Assembly: GCF_051388915.1 (NCBI RefSeq)
Contig: NZ_JBPKBH010000023.1
Span: forward strand, 1 to 64,000
Direction: 5' to 3'
Source of the DNA: Yinghuangia sp051388915
GTDB lineage: Bacteria; Actinomycetota; Actinomycetes; Streptomycetales; Streptomycetaceae
DNA length: 64,000 bases
A program made the translations under genes and the position numbers. Every line of letters begins with the position of its first letter. Position 1 is the first letter of the stretch. Positions 1 to 8,534 of this stretch are shown piece after piece. The notes under the pieces are model-generated. The model was not told the DNA's origin. It ran no database searches and saw only the letters and a program-made list of their open reading frames with translations.

Positions 1-738
1 CCCGGCATCGAGGACATGAACCAGACCAAGGACATCTGGGAAGACGTCATCCGCGAATTCCCCAAGATGTGGCTCCAGGACGAGTACGAGGGCTACGAGG
101 GGCGCTTCTGGTCCCTGCCGCCCCGGCGCATCCTGCCCAAGCCGTACGGCAAGGCCCACCCGGCCATGTGGTACGCCGCCGGTTCGCCGAGTTCGTACGC
201 GATGGCCGCCAAGCTCGGCCTCGGCGTCCTCGGCTTCTCCATCGGCGACGTCGCGCAGGCCGAGAAGGCGGTGGCCGACTACAAGCGGCAGATCGGCGGC
301 GCCGAGCCGATCGGGGCCTTCGTCAACGACAACGTGATGGTGACGTCGACCGGGTTCGTGGCGGAGACGCGGGAGGAGGCGTACCGGGCCGCGGTCGACT
401 CGCGTCTGATGTACCTGACCAGCAACGTCTTCCGGTACCACGACACGTTCCCGCATCCCGAGGGCATCCCGTTCTGGCCCGAGACGATTCCGGATCTGAC
501 CTACGAGGCGGTGGAGTTCGCCGCCGACGCCGGCGCGATGATCGTCGGCGACCCGGACACCGCGATCAAGGCGGTCAGGCAGTACGAGGCGGCCGGCGTC
601 GACCAGCTCACCCTGGGCCTGGGCGCCGACACCCCGGAAAGCACACTGCGCACCATCCGCCTGTTCGGCGAGCACATCATCCCCAAGATCGACAACGACC
701 GGGAGCACCGTACGACCAAACTCCGCAACGCGGCCTGA
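1..738 (+). CDS. LLM-class flavin-dependent oxidoreductase, 5'-truncated by window edge
   Basis: The frame is open from base 1 and 245 residues are visible before the TGA stop; the N-terminal third lies outside the window. Luciferase-like monooxygenases are cytoplasmic TIM-barrel enzymes that use reduced FMN or F420 to oxidise small organic molecules. The protein is a close paralogue of the next gene: FPKMWLQDEYEG, WSLPPRRILPKPY, MWYAAG and the FVNDN/MVTS block occur in the same order, which indicates a tandem duplication. The 102-bp gap to the next gene holds direct repeats and no promoter I can see, so the two are probably co-transcribed. The substrate cannot be read from the sequence. Confidence 0.9.
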   Translation, partial: PGIEDMNQTKDIWEDVIREFPKMWLQDEYEGYEGRFWSLPPRRILPKPYGKAHPAMWYAAGSPSSYAMAAKLGLGVLGFSIGDVAQAEKAVADYKRQIGGAEPIGAFVNDNVMVTSTGFVAETREEAYRAAVDSRLMYLTSNVFRYHDTFPHPEGIPFWPETIPDLTYEAVEFAADAGAMIVGDPDTAIKAVRQYEAAGVDQLTLGLGADTPESTLRTIRLFGEHIIPKIDNDREHRTTKLRNAA

Positions 739-828
739 CACCCCGGCGCCCTGAGCCCTGGACGGCCCGACACCCCGGGGCGGCCCGACACGCGAGGACG
801 ACGCGAGGACACCGCGAGGACGACGCGA
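731..828. repeat. direct repeats beginning at the stop codon of the first LLM gene
   Basis: A 16-bp unit of the form CGGCCTGACACCCCGG, which contains the gene's TGA stop, recurs as CGGCCCGACACCCCGG at 763-778 and in part at 781-796. A second 16-mer, CGCGAGGACGACGCGA, occurs at 791-806 and 813-828. These repeats fill most of the spacer between the two LLM genes. Confidence 0.7.
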
Positions 829-840
829 AAGGGAACCACG

Positions 841-1965
841 ATGGAGTTCGGAATCTTCATTCAGGGCTATGTCCCCGACAGCGTGCGCGAGACCGACCCG
901 GAGGCCGAGCACAACGCGCTGTTGGGCGAGATCGAGCTGGTCAAGGCGGCCGACGCGGCCGGCTTCAAGTACGTCTGGGTCACCGAGCACCACTTCCTCG
1001 ACGAGTACTCGCACATCAGTGCCAACGACGTCGTACTCGGTTATCTCGCGCATGCGACCGAGCGCATCCACCTCGGCTCCGGCATCTTCAACCCGCTGCC
1101 GAAGGTCAACCACCCCGCCAAGGTCGCCGAGCGCGTCGCGATGCTCGACCATCTCTCGCAGGGGCGCTTCGAGTTCGGCACCGGCCGCGGGGCGGGCAGC
1201 CACGAGATCCTGGGCTTCCACCCCGGCATGACGGACATGAACGGGACGAAGGCGATCTGGGAGGAGACGATCGCCGAGTTCCCGAAGATGTGGCTCCAGG
1301 ACGAGTACGAGGGCTTCGAGGGCGAGTACTGGTCCCTGCCGCCCCGGCGCATCCTGCCCAAGCCGTACCGCAGGCCGCACCCGCCGATGTGGTACGCGGC
1401 CGGCAACACCGCGTCGTACGCGATGGCCGCCCGCAAGGGCCTCGGCGTGCTCGGCTTCTCGGTGGGGTCGCCGGCCGAGCTGGAGCCGGTGCTCGCGGCG
1501 TACAAGTCGGAGATCCGCAACGCGGAGCCGGTCGGCGCGTTCGTCAACGACAACATCATGGTGACGAGCAGCGCGATCTGCTTCGAGGACCGCGAGCGGG
1601 CGCGCGAGGTGATGATGCGGCCGCGCAACACGTACCTCCAGAGCCTGGTGTTCCGCTACCACGACACGTTCCCGCACCCGCCGACCGTGCCGGTGTGGCC
1701 CGAGTTGATCCCGGATCCGACGCCCGAGGTCGTGGACTGGATGCTCGCCGAGGGCACGACGTGCTGCGGCGACCCCGACGACGTGCTGCGGCAGTGCAAG
1801 CGGTGGGAGAGCACGGGCGCGGACCAGTTGACGTTCGGGCTGCCGGTAGGCCAGACGATCGACGAGGCGCTGGAGTCGATCCGGCTGATCGGCGAGCACG
1901 TCATCCCCAAGATCGACACGGATCCCGTGCACCGTACGTCGCGCTTCCATGACGCGGCGGCCTGA
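841..1965 (+). CDS. LLM-class flavin-dependent oxidoreductase
   Basis: A full-length member of 374 residues, a normal length for the bacterial luciferase-like family. It starts MEFGIFIQGY, matching the first beta strand of the barrel, and a Shine-Dalgarno AAAGGG lies just upstream of the ATG. Family landmarks seen: VTEHHFLDEY early, the FEFGTGRGAGSHEILGF segment near residue 115, and the C-terminal GADQLTFGL strand. It oxidises an unidentified substrate with a reduced flavin or deazaflavin. It is a tandem duplicate of the truncated gene upstream; the small conserved gene that follows at 2062 has its own promoter and could belong to the same catabolic function. Confidence 0.9.
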   Translation: MEFGIFIQGYVPDSVRETDPEAEHNALLGEIELVKAADAAGFKYVWVTEHHFLDEYSHISANDVVLGYLAHATERIHLGSGIFNPLPKVNHPAKVAERVAMLDHLSQGRFEFGTGRGAGSHEILGFHPGMTDMNGTKAIWEETIAEFPKMWLQDEYEGFEGEYWSLPPRRILPKPYRRPHPPMWYAAGNTASYAMAARKGLGVLGFSVGSPAELEPVLAAYKSEIRNAEPVGAFVNDNIMVTSSAICFEDRERAREVMMRPRNTYLQSLVFRYHDTFPHPPTVPVWPELIPDPTPEVVDWMLAEGTTCCGDPDDVLRQCKRWESTGADQLTFGLPVGQTIDEALESIRLIGEHVIPKIDTDPVHRTSRFHDAAA

Positions 1966-2002
1966 CCGCACGTCCGCGACGGCCCCGACAAGTCAGCGGG
2001 TA

Positions 2003-2034
2003 CTGACACGGCATCAGATCTGACGTACTGTCAG
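2003..2034 (+). promoter_or_regulatory. sigma70-type promoter embedded in a 32-bp palindromic operator
   Basis: CTGACA (2003-2008), a 17-bp spacer and TACTGT (2026-2031) give a good vegetative -35/-10 pair upstream of the gene at 2062. The spacer centre is a perfect 10-bp palindrome, TCAGATCTGA (2014-2023). The outer arms CTGACA and TGTCAG (2029-2034) are symmetric about the same axis, so one dimeric repressor site would cover both promoter elements. Confidence 0.6.
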
Positions 2035-2061
2035 CCAGGACTTTCGGCGAAAAGGAACACC

Positions 2062-2853
2062 ATGGGCTTCAAGGAGTACCCGATCCGCGCGACCGGGATG
2101 CTGTTCACCGCGGTCGACCCGGAGCGCGGCCACGAGGTCGAGTACCACCGGTGGTACGAGCGCGACCACTTCTACGCCGGCTGCATGATCGGCCCCGGCA
2201 TGCTGGCCGGCAAGCGCTGGGTCGCCACGCGCGAGCTGAAGGACCTGCGCTTCCCGGCCGAGAGCGACCTCGTCCCGGCGATCGACGCGGGCTCCTACCT
2301 CGCGATCTACTGGGTCAACCAGGGCCAGTGGGACGAGTGGAACGCGTGGGCGGTCGAGCAGGTCAACTGGCTGTACTCGAACGACCGCGGCTTCCCGAAC
2401 CGCACGCACGCGCACACCGGCATGTACCTGCACGACCGCCGCTGGTACCGCGACGAGGACCCGGTCCCGGTCGAGCTCGCGCTGGACCACGGGTACGAGG
2501 GCCTCGTCTCGCTGGCCGTGCAGCGTGCCGAGGGCGTCTCCCAGGAGGACCTGGAGGCGTGGTTCGACGCGAACCTGCCCAAGTTCCTGAGCGGTTCGGC
2601 GGTCGAGTCGGTCGCGGCGTGGACCGCCGTGCCGCTCGCCGACGACGCGCCCGCCTTCGTCCCGCGGGACCCGAACGCGGCCACGCGCAGCCTCCAGCTC
2701 TACTTCCTCGGCGGCGACCCGCGCGACAGCTGGGACGGGTTCCGCGCCTGGGCGGACCAGATCAACGCGTCCGGCATCGGCACCGTGACCTTCGCGGCGC
2801 CGTGGATCCCCACCATTCCGGGCCGCGACACGTACACCGACCAGCTCTGGTAG
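2062..2853 (+). CDS. conserved protein, probable dimeric alpha/beta-barrel (EthD-like) fold
   Basis: A soluble protein of 263 residues with no signal peptide or membrane segment; AAAAGGA precedes the ATG. The N-terminal half contains HRWYERDHFYAG and GPGMLAGKRW. Such a His/Trp/Tyr-rich stretch followed by a predicted strand recalls ferredoxin-like EthD or stress-responsive A/B barrel proteins found near actinobacterial oxidoreductases. A second similar half seems to follow from about residue 145 (VSLAVQRAEGVSQEDLEAWF). Its position behind two LLM oxidoreductases suggests an accessory role in the same degradation pathway. The fold is inferred from sequence character only and the function is unknown. 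Confidence 0.65.
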   Translation: MGFKEYPIRATGMLFTAVDPERGHEVEYHRWYERDHFYAGCMIGPGMLAGKRWVATRELKDLRFPAESDLVPAIDAGSYLAIYWVNQGQWDEWNAWAVEQVNWLYSNDRGFPNRTHAHTGMYLHDRRWYRDEDPVPVELALDHGYEGLVSLAVQRAEGVSQEDLEAWFDANLPKFLSGSAVESVAAWTAVPLADDAPAFVPRDPNAATRSLQLYFLGGDPRDSWDGFRAWADQINASGIGTVTFAAPWIPTIPGRDTYTDQLW

Positions 2854-2919
2854 ACCGCCGCTGACGACCCCCGCCGACCCGGCCGCCACGCCCGGCGGCG
2901 GCACCGCACCAGCCGACGA

Positions 2920-2951
2920 CGCCGGTACCGGGATCCGACCTGGTACCGGCG
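2920..2951. terminator. hairpin between convergent genes
   Basis: CGCCGGTACC (2920-2929) and GGTACCGGCG (2942-2951) form a perfect 10-bp stem with a 12-nt loop, midway between the convergent gene ends at 2853 and 2960. It probably acts as a bidirectional terminator without a U tract, as is common in actinomycetes. Confidence 0.6.
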
Positions 2952-2959
2952 CCGCCGCT

Positions 2960-5587
2960 TCACCGCCCCGCCAACGCGGCAAGCGGCCGCGAGCGCAGCG
3001 TCAGCGCCACCGGGATCGCGCTCGCCAGCAGACTGAGCCCCGCCGCTCCCCCGAGGATCGCGGCGTAGTCCCCCAGGGGCAGGTCCAGGGCGACGGTCCC
3101 GGTGAGCGCACCCTGTGCACCCGCGAGGGTGACGCACGCGATGGCCGTGCCCAGGATCGTGCCGATCCCCGCGGCGACCGCCGTCTCCAGAAGCACCGTC
3201 GCGGCGACCTGCCGCCGCGACGCCCCGGCGAGCCGCAGCAGCGCGAACTCGCGGGCCCGGTCCGCGGTTCCCACCACCAGGGTGTTCACCAGGGACAACG
3301 CGGTGAAGACGACGAGCACGCCCAGCACGAGGTAGCTGCCCGTCGCGTTGCGCGCGAGCGCCGTCTCGGCGTCCGCGGCGAACTCTCCACCGGTGCGCAC
3401 CCGTACGGTCGGGTGTGCCTCGGCGTACGCCGCCAACGCCGCGTCCAGTTCGGCCTGTCGCCCGGGAGCGGCCCGCACGAACACCGCGTCGTCGAGGTCG
3501 GCGGCCGTGCGTCCGGCCAATGCGGGTGCGGCGAACACGAAGTCGGCGAAGCCGAGGGCCCGGTCGAACACCGCGACGACCGTGAGCCGCGCGGTCGTGC
3601 CGTCGCCCAGTGTCACCGTGATGCGGCTGCCGACGTGCCAGCCGTGTTCGCCGGCGTGCGTGCGGCTGACGGCGACGGTGCCGGGCCCGGCCAGGGCCGC
3701 CAGGGATCCGGAGCGCACGCCGAGGTCGAGCACCCGGTCGGCGGCGACCGGGTCGACCGCGGCCGCGGGCAGGACGTCCGGCGTGCCCAGGACCCGGGAG
3801 ACGACCGTGCCGTGGCGGGTCGCCGAAACCGCCGCCGCCCCCGGCATGTCCCGTACCGCGCCGCGCAGTTCGGGTGGGAGGCCCACGGACGCGTCGGCCG
3901 GGGTGAGCACCCGGTCCGCGACCGTGCGCTCGCGCGCCTGGCGTCCGGTGACGTCGCCCAGCACCGCACCCACCAGCACGACCTCGCCGGCCATCGCGAC
4001 GCTGAGCAGAACCGCCGCCGAAGCCCCCGCCACCCTCCGGATCGCGGCGCGCGAGTTGACGTGGGCCAGGTGGCCGGTCGCCCCGCCGAGCAGGGCGACG
4101 AGCCCGCCGACCGGCGGTTCGAGCACGCGGGTCAGCGGCGCCGCGAGGAGTAGCGCGGCGACCAGGAGCAGCAGCAGGACCAGCGTCTGGAAGGCGACAC
4201 CCACCTCGCCGCCGAGGTGCTGCGCGAGCACGAAGAGCGCGGTGGCGGCGGCGAACGCGAGCAGCGCACCCACCACGCGCGGCCAGGTGACCAGGCGCGA
4301 GGGGGCCTCCGCCTCGCGCAGCGCGTCGGCGGCGCGGACCCTCGTGGCGTACCGCGACGCCGTCAGCGACGCCGTGAGAGCGAGCAGGACGCCCGCCCCG
4401 GCACCGGCCGCACACGCGCCGGGCCCCACCGTGACCACGAGTTCCGCGGGCACGTCGGCATGCGTGACCAGCAGTTCGCGCAGCCCGTGGGCGACCAGAA
4501 CGCCCAGCAGACAGCCGGGCACAGCCGCGACGAGCGCGACGGTCAGCGCCTCGGCGGACACCATGCGGCGGATCTGCCAGGCGGTCGCTCCGACCGCCCG
4601 CAGCAGCGCGAACTCCCGGGCCCGGCCGAGCAGCGCGAGCCCGAACGCACCGGAGATCGCGAACACCGACAGGAACGCGCCCACCCCGCCCATCAGTCCG
4701 AACAGGAGCGTGGCGTCCGCGAGCGGGCCGCCGACCTCGGGAGCCCCCGCGCGGCTCTTCGCGTCACCGGTGAGCAGGCGGGCGTGGACCTGTGCGGCGC
4801 CGCCGTCCGCGGCGGTGTCCGCGGATCTGACGCTCACCCCGGTCCCGGGTCGGTCCAGGGCGCTCCTGAAGCGGGCGACCAGGCTCTCGGCCGACGTGCC
4901 CGGCCGCGCGAGGACACCGATGTGCGCGACGCGTCCGGGAGTCCCGGCGAGCCGTGCCGCGACCGGGTCGGACACGAACAGCACCGAGCGCGACGGCAGT
5001 CCGCCGCCGGAGAGGCCGGGGGTCTCAGGTGCGGCGATCCCGACGACCCGGAACTCGGACGTCCCCTCGCGGGTGACGACGCGGGTGGACGCCCCCGGGC
5101 GGAGGCCGAACGCGCGGGCCGTCGCGGCGTCGACGACGACCTCGCCGTCGGCCTCGGGCGGCCGCCCGTCACTCAGCCGGAACGGCGTCAGGGCGGCCGC
5201 GGACCACGGGTGTCCGCTGAACGCGGCGACGTCCGGCGCGGCGTGCACGGGCCGGTCCGCGATCCGGGCCGGGAACGGCGTGTCGGCCAGGACGTCGCGC
5301 ACGCCTTCGACGCCGCGCAGGTCCGCGACGAGCGCCGCGGGCAGTCCGATCGGCCGGTCAAGCGGCAGCCGGGTCACGTTGCCGCCGTCCGTGGACTGGA
5401 AATCGTGGTCCGGTTCGACGACCACGGCCGCCGCCCCGAACCGGTCGGCGGACGGCGTCGCGGCCCGTCCCGCGAAGAGCAGCCCCAGCCAGGCGGTGAC
5501 GAGGGCGACAGTGACGGTGACTGCGGCCAGGGTGCCGGCGAGGGCGGTCTTCCGGGTCCGCACCGAGGCGAGGGCGATGCGCAGCAC
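2960..5587 (-). CDS. ABC transporter permease, FtsX/MacB type
   Basis: An integral membrane protein of 875 residues. A first membrane helix near residues 15-40 (LAAVTVTVALVTAWLGLLFA) is followed by a large extracytoplasmic MacB-like domain, three helices with the FtsX signature FALLRAVGATAWQIRR, then a second extracellular domain and a second FtsX triplet with FALLRLAGASRRQVAATV. This duplicated architecture is typical of actinobacterial exporters of lipids, peptides or antibiotics. Only three bases separate its GTG start from the stop of the ATPase gene upstream, so translation is probably coupled. The divergent response regulator and nearby kinase make it a likely two-component target. Confidence 0.93.
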   Translation of the reverse strand: MLRIALASVRTRKTALAGTLAAVTVTVALVTAWLGLLFAGRAATPSADRFGAAAVVVEPDHDFQSTDGGNVTRLPLDRPIGLPAALVADLRGVEGVRDVLADTPFPARIADRPVHAAPDVAAFSGHPWSAAALTPFRLSDGRPPEADGEVVVDAATARAFGLRPGASTRVVTREGTSEFRVVGIAAPETPGLSGGGLPSRSVLFVSDPVAARLAGTPGRVAHIGVLARPGTSAESLVARFRSALDRPGTGVSVRSADTAADGGAAQVHARLLTGDAKSRAGAPEVGGPLADATLLFGLMGGVGAFLSVFAISGAFGLALLGRAREFALLRAVGATAWQIRRMVSAEALTVALVAAVPGCLLGVLVAHGLRELLVTHADVPAELVVTVGPGACAAGAGAGVLLALTASLTASRYATRVRAADALREAEAPSRLVTWPRVVGALLAFAAATALFVLAQHLGGEVGVAFQTLVLLLLLVAALLLAAPLTRVLEPPVGGLVALLGGATGHLAHVNSRAAIRRVAGASAAVLLSVAMAGEVVLVGAVLGDVTGRQARERTVADRVLTPADASVGLPPELRGAVRDMPGAAAVSATRHGTVVSRVLGTPDVLPAAAVDPVAADRVLDLGVRSGSLAALAGPGTVAVSRTHAGEHGWHVGSRITVTLGDGTTARLTVVAVFDRALGFADFVFAAPALAGRTAADLDDAVFVRAAPGRQAELDAALAAYAEAHPTVRVRTGGEFAADAETALARNATGSYLVLGVLVVFTALSLVNTLVVGTADRAREFALLRLAGASRRQVAATVLLETAVAAGIGTILGTAIACVTLAGAQGALTGTVALDLPLGDYAAILGGAAGLSLLASAIPVALTLRSRPLAALAGR

Positions 5588-5590
5588 GGG

Positions 5591-6355
5591 TCAGCCGCCC
5601 ATCCGGGTCATGCGCTCCGCGACCCGGTCCGCCCGCGGATCGTCCATCGTGTCGACGATCCGGCCGTCCGCCAGGAACACGACGCGGTGCGCGTACGCGG
5701 CGGCGACCGGGTCGTGGGTGACCATCACGAGCGTCTGCCCCCAGGCGTCCACCGTGCCGCGCAGCAGGGTCAGGATCCCGCGGCCGGACGCCAGGTCGAG
5801 CGCCCCGGTCGGCTCGTCCGCGAACACGATCTCGGGCCGTACGACGAGCGCCCGGGCGATCGCGACCCGCTGCTGCTGGCCGCCGGACAACTCGGCCGGC
5901 CGGTGCCCGAGCCGCTCCCCCAGCCCGGTGCGCTCCACCACCTCGGCCAGCCACGCGGGTTCGGGCCGGCGGCCGGCGAGCCGCATCGGGAGTTCGATGT
6001 TCTGCCGGGCGGTCAGCGTCGGCAGCAGGTTGAACCCCTGGAACACGAAGCCGATCCGGTCGCGGCGCAGCCGGGCGAGGCGCGATTCACCGAGCGGCGC
6101 GAGGTCGGTGCCGCCGATCAGCACCCGCCCCGCGGTGGGCCGGTCGAGTCCCGCGGCGCACTGGAGCAGCGTCGACTTGCCGGAGCCGGAGGGGCCCATG
6201 ACGGCGGTGAAGGAGCCGGGCGGCAGGTCGAGGCTGACGCCGCGCAGCGCCTCGGTGGCGTGTCGGCCGCGGCCGTACGACTTCGCGATCCCGTCGAGGC
6301 TGATCGCCGGGCGGGTGGCGGATCCGGCGTCGTGGCCGGCGGCCCGACTGCGCAC
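5591..6355 (-). CDS. ABC transporter ATP-binding protein
   Basis: Energises the FtsX-type permease encoded directly downstream. Seen in order: Walker A GPSGSGKST, Q-loop VFQGFN, signature LSGGQQQRVAIARAL, Walker B EIVFADEPTGALD and the H-loop MVTHDP; this is the LolD/MacB subfamily. The frame stays open up to 6481, but GTG at 6355 is preferred because GGAG lies just upstream and the homologous core (AISLDGIAKSYGRG) begins soon after. That choice gives 254 residues, normal for the family, and leaves 140 bp for divergent promoters to the response regulator. Confidence 0.92.
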   Translation of the reverse strand: MRSRAAGHDAGSATRPAISLDGIAKSYGRGRHATEALRGVSLDLPPGSFTAVMGPSGSGKSTLLQCAAGLDRPTAGRVLIGGTDLAPLGESRLARLRRDRIGFVFQGFNLLPTLTARQNIELPMRLAGRRPEPAWLAEVVERTGLGERLGHRPAELSGGQQQRVAIARALVVRPEIVFADEPTGALDLASGRGILTLLRGTVDAWGQTLVMVTHDPVAAAYAHRVVFLADGRIVDTMDDPRADRVAERMTRMGG

Positions 6356-6482
6356 TAGGTCTCCCGTTGGATCGGCGGTTCGGGTGGGGTGGCAGGGAGG
6401 GAGGACTGCCGCGGTCCAGCCTGGCCGGGCCGGTTCACGCGGGGTATCCGGCCGGCCCCCGGCCCGGGTAAGGGTCCGCACT

Positions 6483-6498
6483 TAGGATCACGGGCGTG
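6483..6498 (+). promoter_or_regulatory. -10 element for a leaderless response-regulator transcript
   Basis: TAGGAT (6483-6488) ends seven bases before the GTG start at 6496, and no Shine-Dalgarno sequence is present. This spacing is typical of leaderless actinobacterial mRNAs. The -35 region is not recognisable. Confidence 0.45.
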
Positions 6499-7140
6499 AG
6501 GGTGGTGATCGCCGAGGACGGCGCGCTGTTCCGCGACGGGCTGGCCAGACTGCTCGCGGAGCACGGAACCCAGGTGGCCGGCACCGCTGCTGACGGTCCG
6601 TCACTGCTGGAGCTGGTGGCCGCGACGGTGCCGGATGTGGCGATCGTCGACGTGCGCATGCCGCCGGGGCAGCGCAGCGAGGGCGTCGAGGCGGCGTTGC
6701 GCATACGGCGTGAACACCCGGGGACCGGAGTGCTGTTGCTGTCGAACCACATCGAAACGCACCACACGCTCCGGCTGTTGTCCGACGACGCGCACGGTGT
6801 GGGCTACCTGCTCAAGGACCGTGTCGCGGACGCCGCCGAACTGCTGGGCGCGCTGCGGCGCGTCGCGGACGGCGGGTGTGTGGTGGACCCGCTGGTCTTC
6901 GCCCGGCTGCTGCACCGGCGGAACGGCGACGCGGCACTCGCCGCGCTGTCGGCACGCGAGCGCGAGGTGCTGGGCCTGATGGCCGGGGGCCTGTCGAACG
7001 CGGCGGTGGCGCGTCGGCTCGGCCTGCGCACGAAGACCGTCGAAGTGCACGTGCGCAGCATCTTCGCCCGGCTGGGGTTAGCGAAGTCCCCCGACGACCA
7101 CCGCCGCGTGCTGGCCGTCCTGGCCTACCTCGCGGGGTAG
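6496..7140 (+). CDS. LuxR-family response regulator (NarL type) with a TTA codon
   Basis: A cytoplasmic DNA-binding regulator of 214 residues. The receiver domain shows the acidic pocket (AED near residues 6-8) and phospho-acceptor Asp in VAIVDVRMP near residue 53. The C-terminal LuxR helix-turn-helix runs from LSAREREVLGLMAGG to KTVEVHVRSIFARL. Codon 195 (7078-7080) is TTA, the leucine codon read only by the bldA tRNA in Streptomyces, so full-length protein may appear only late in development. The same three bases are the TAA stop of the convergent kinase gene, and the two genes overlap by 63 bp. It is divergent from the ABC exporter, its probable target. Confidence 0.93.
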   Translation: MRVVIAEDGALFRDGLARLLAEHGTQVAGTAADGPSLLELVAATVPDVAIVDVRMPPGQRSEGVEAALRIRREHPGTGVLLLSNHIETHHTLRLLSDDAHGVGYLLKDRVADAAELLGALRRVADGGCVVDPLVFARLLHRRNGDAALAALSAREREVLGLMAGGLSNAAVARRLGLRTKTVEVHVRSIFARLGLAKSPDDHRRVLAVLAYLAG

Positions 7141-8382
7141 TTCGACGAGGACCGCGGTCCCGGCCCCGCGCGGGCTGGTGACGCTGAGCCGGGCGCCGAG
7201 CGCATCCGCACGGTCGGCCAGCGCCGACGCCGGTCCCAGCGTTGCGCCTCCTGCGCCGTCGTCCGCCACCTCGACGGACAGCGTGCGGTCGGTGGCGGTG
7301 AGGGTGACCGACACCTGTCCGGCCCTCGCGTGCTTGGCGCTGTTGGCCAGGGCCTCGGCGACGGCGAAGTACAGTCCGCGTTCCACCGGTTCGGGCAGTC
7401 GCGCGGGCCAGTGGGGGTCGGCGGCGACGCGCAGCGGCACCGGCGAGCGTTCGGCCAGCGCTTCCAGGGCCGAAACGAGGCCCGCCTCGGCCAACACCGC
7501 CGGGTACGCGCCGTGCGCGATCTCGCGCAGTTCGGCGAGGGTCAGCAGGACGTCCTCGCGAGCCTGGTGCCAGGCCGCATCGGTGCGTTCGCCCGCGAGG
7601 AGGAGCAGCAGGGTGGCCAATCGCTGTTGGGCGCCGTCGTGCAGGTCGCGCTCGATGGTCCGGCGCGTGTCGTCGCCGACGGTGACCAGGCTTGCGGCCA
7701 GGGCCTGTTGGCGCGCCCTCAATCCGGCGATCCGGGCGTTGACGTGGCCCGCGAGCAACGCGGCAGGCCACGCGACGAGCACGACGAACAGGGCCGCGGC
7801 GACGGCGTCCGACGCGGCGGGCCGGTACGGTCCCGGCCAGAACAGGGCGACCTGCCGGATCCCGAGCAGCAGCACGAGCAGCGCGCCGGTCAACCCGAGG
7901 ACCGAGCGGTCCCGCCCCGCCAGGAAGAGGACCAGCAGGACGAGGGTGTACGCGGCGACCACGACCGCGGCGGGGCCCGGCGCGAAGCCGGTCAGCCAGG
8001 CGAGCACGGCGGCGGTCTCCACGAGGTAGATCCCGGCGACCACCGGGCGCGGCAGCCGGCCGCCCGTGGTGAGCGCCAGATGCGCCAGTGCCGCGAGGGT
8101 GAGCGCCCCGGCGAGGTTGCCGGTGACGTACGCCGCCGGGTGGTCCAATGCCTGCACCCCGGCGAGCAGCACGCCGAGCCCGGCCGCGGCGGCGAGGAGG
8201 CGTCCGAGCAGCAGCCCGGCGCCGACCAGCGCCCATCCGGCGAGCAGCCCCGCGCCCAGCAGGAACGCCCGGCCGGACAGTGAGAGCGCGGTGTCGTCGC
8301 CGAACTCCCCGACGACCGGCGGAACGGACAACAGTGCCGCGGCGATCGGCACCAGGCGGCGGAGCGGCGCGGTCGGCGGCAT
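7078..8382 (-). CDS. sensor histidine kinase, NarL/DesK type
   Basis: A membrane kinase of 434 residues from ATG 8382; the frame is open further upstream, but MPPTAPLRRLVPI directly precedes the first membrane helix. The N-terminal half is a bundle of about six to eight hydrophobic helices without an extracellular loop domain. The HisKA_3 box RRTIERDLHDGAQQRLATLL carries the phosphorylated His, followed by an HATPase domain with ALANSAKHA (N box), VEVADDGAGGA (G1) and GAGTAVLVELP. It should phosphorylate the response regulator encoded convergently. TATCCT at 8389-8394 ends six bases before the ATG, consistent with a leaderless message. Confidence 0.9.
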   Translation of the reverse strand: MPPTAPLRRLVPIAAALLSVPPVVGEFGDDTALSLSGRAFLLGAGLLAGWALVGAGLLLGRLLAAAAGLGVLLAGVQALDHPAAYVTGNLAGALTLAALAHLALTTGGRLPRPVVAGIYLVETAAVLAWLTGFAPGPAAVVVAAYTLVLLVLFLAGRDRSVLGLTGALLVLLLGIRQVALFWPGPYRPAASDAVAAALFVVLVAWPAALLAGHVNARIAGLRARQQALAASLVTVGDDTRRTIERDLHDGAQQRLATLLLLLAGERTDAAWHQAREDVLLTLAELREIAHGAYPAVLAEAGLVSALEALAERSPVPLRVAADPHWPARLPEPVERGLYFAVAEALANSAKHARAGQVSVTLTATDRTLSVEVADDGAGGATLGPASALADRADALGARLSVTSPRGAGTAVLVELPREVGQDGQHAAVVVGGLR

Positions 8383-8534
8383 GCCGTCAGGATAGGTGCG
8401 GGTGCGCCCGCGGCGACTACCGATGCGTGACTGATTCCGCGTCCCCCGCCCGCGCGTAACTTCTCGACCTGCGGAATGCAACGACAGGAACACCCCGCCA
8501 GGCCCCGTGGGCCGCCCGACCGAGGAGAACACCC

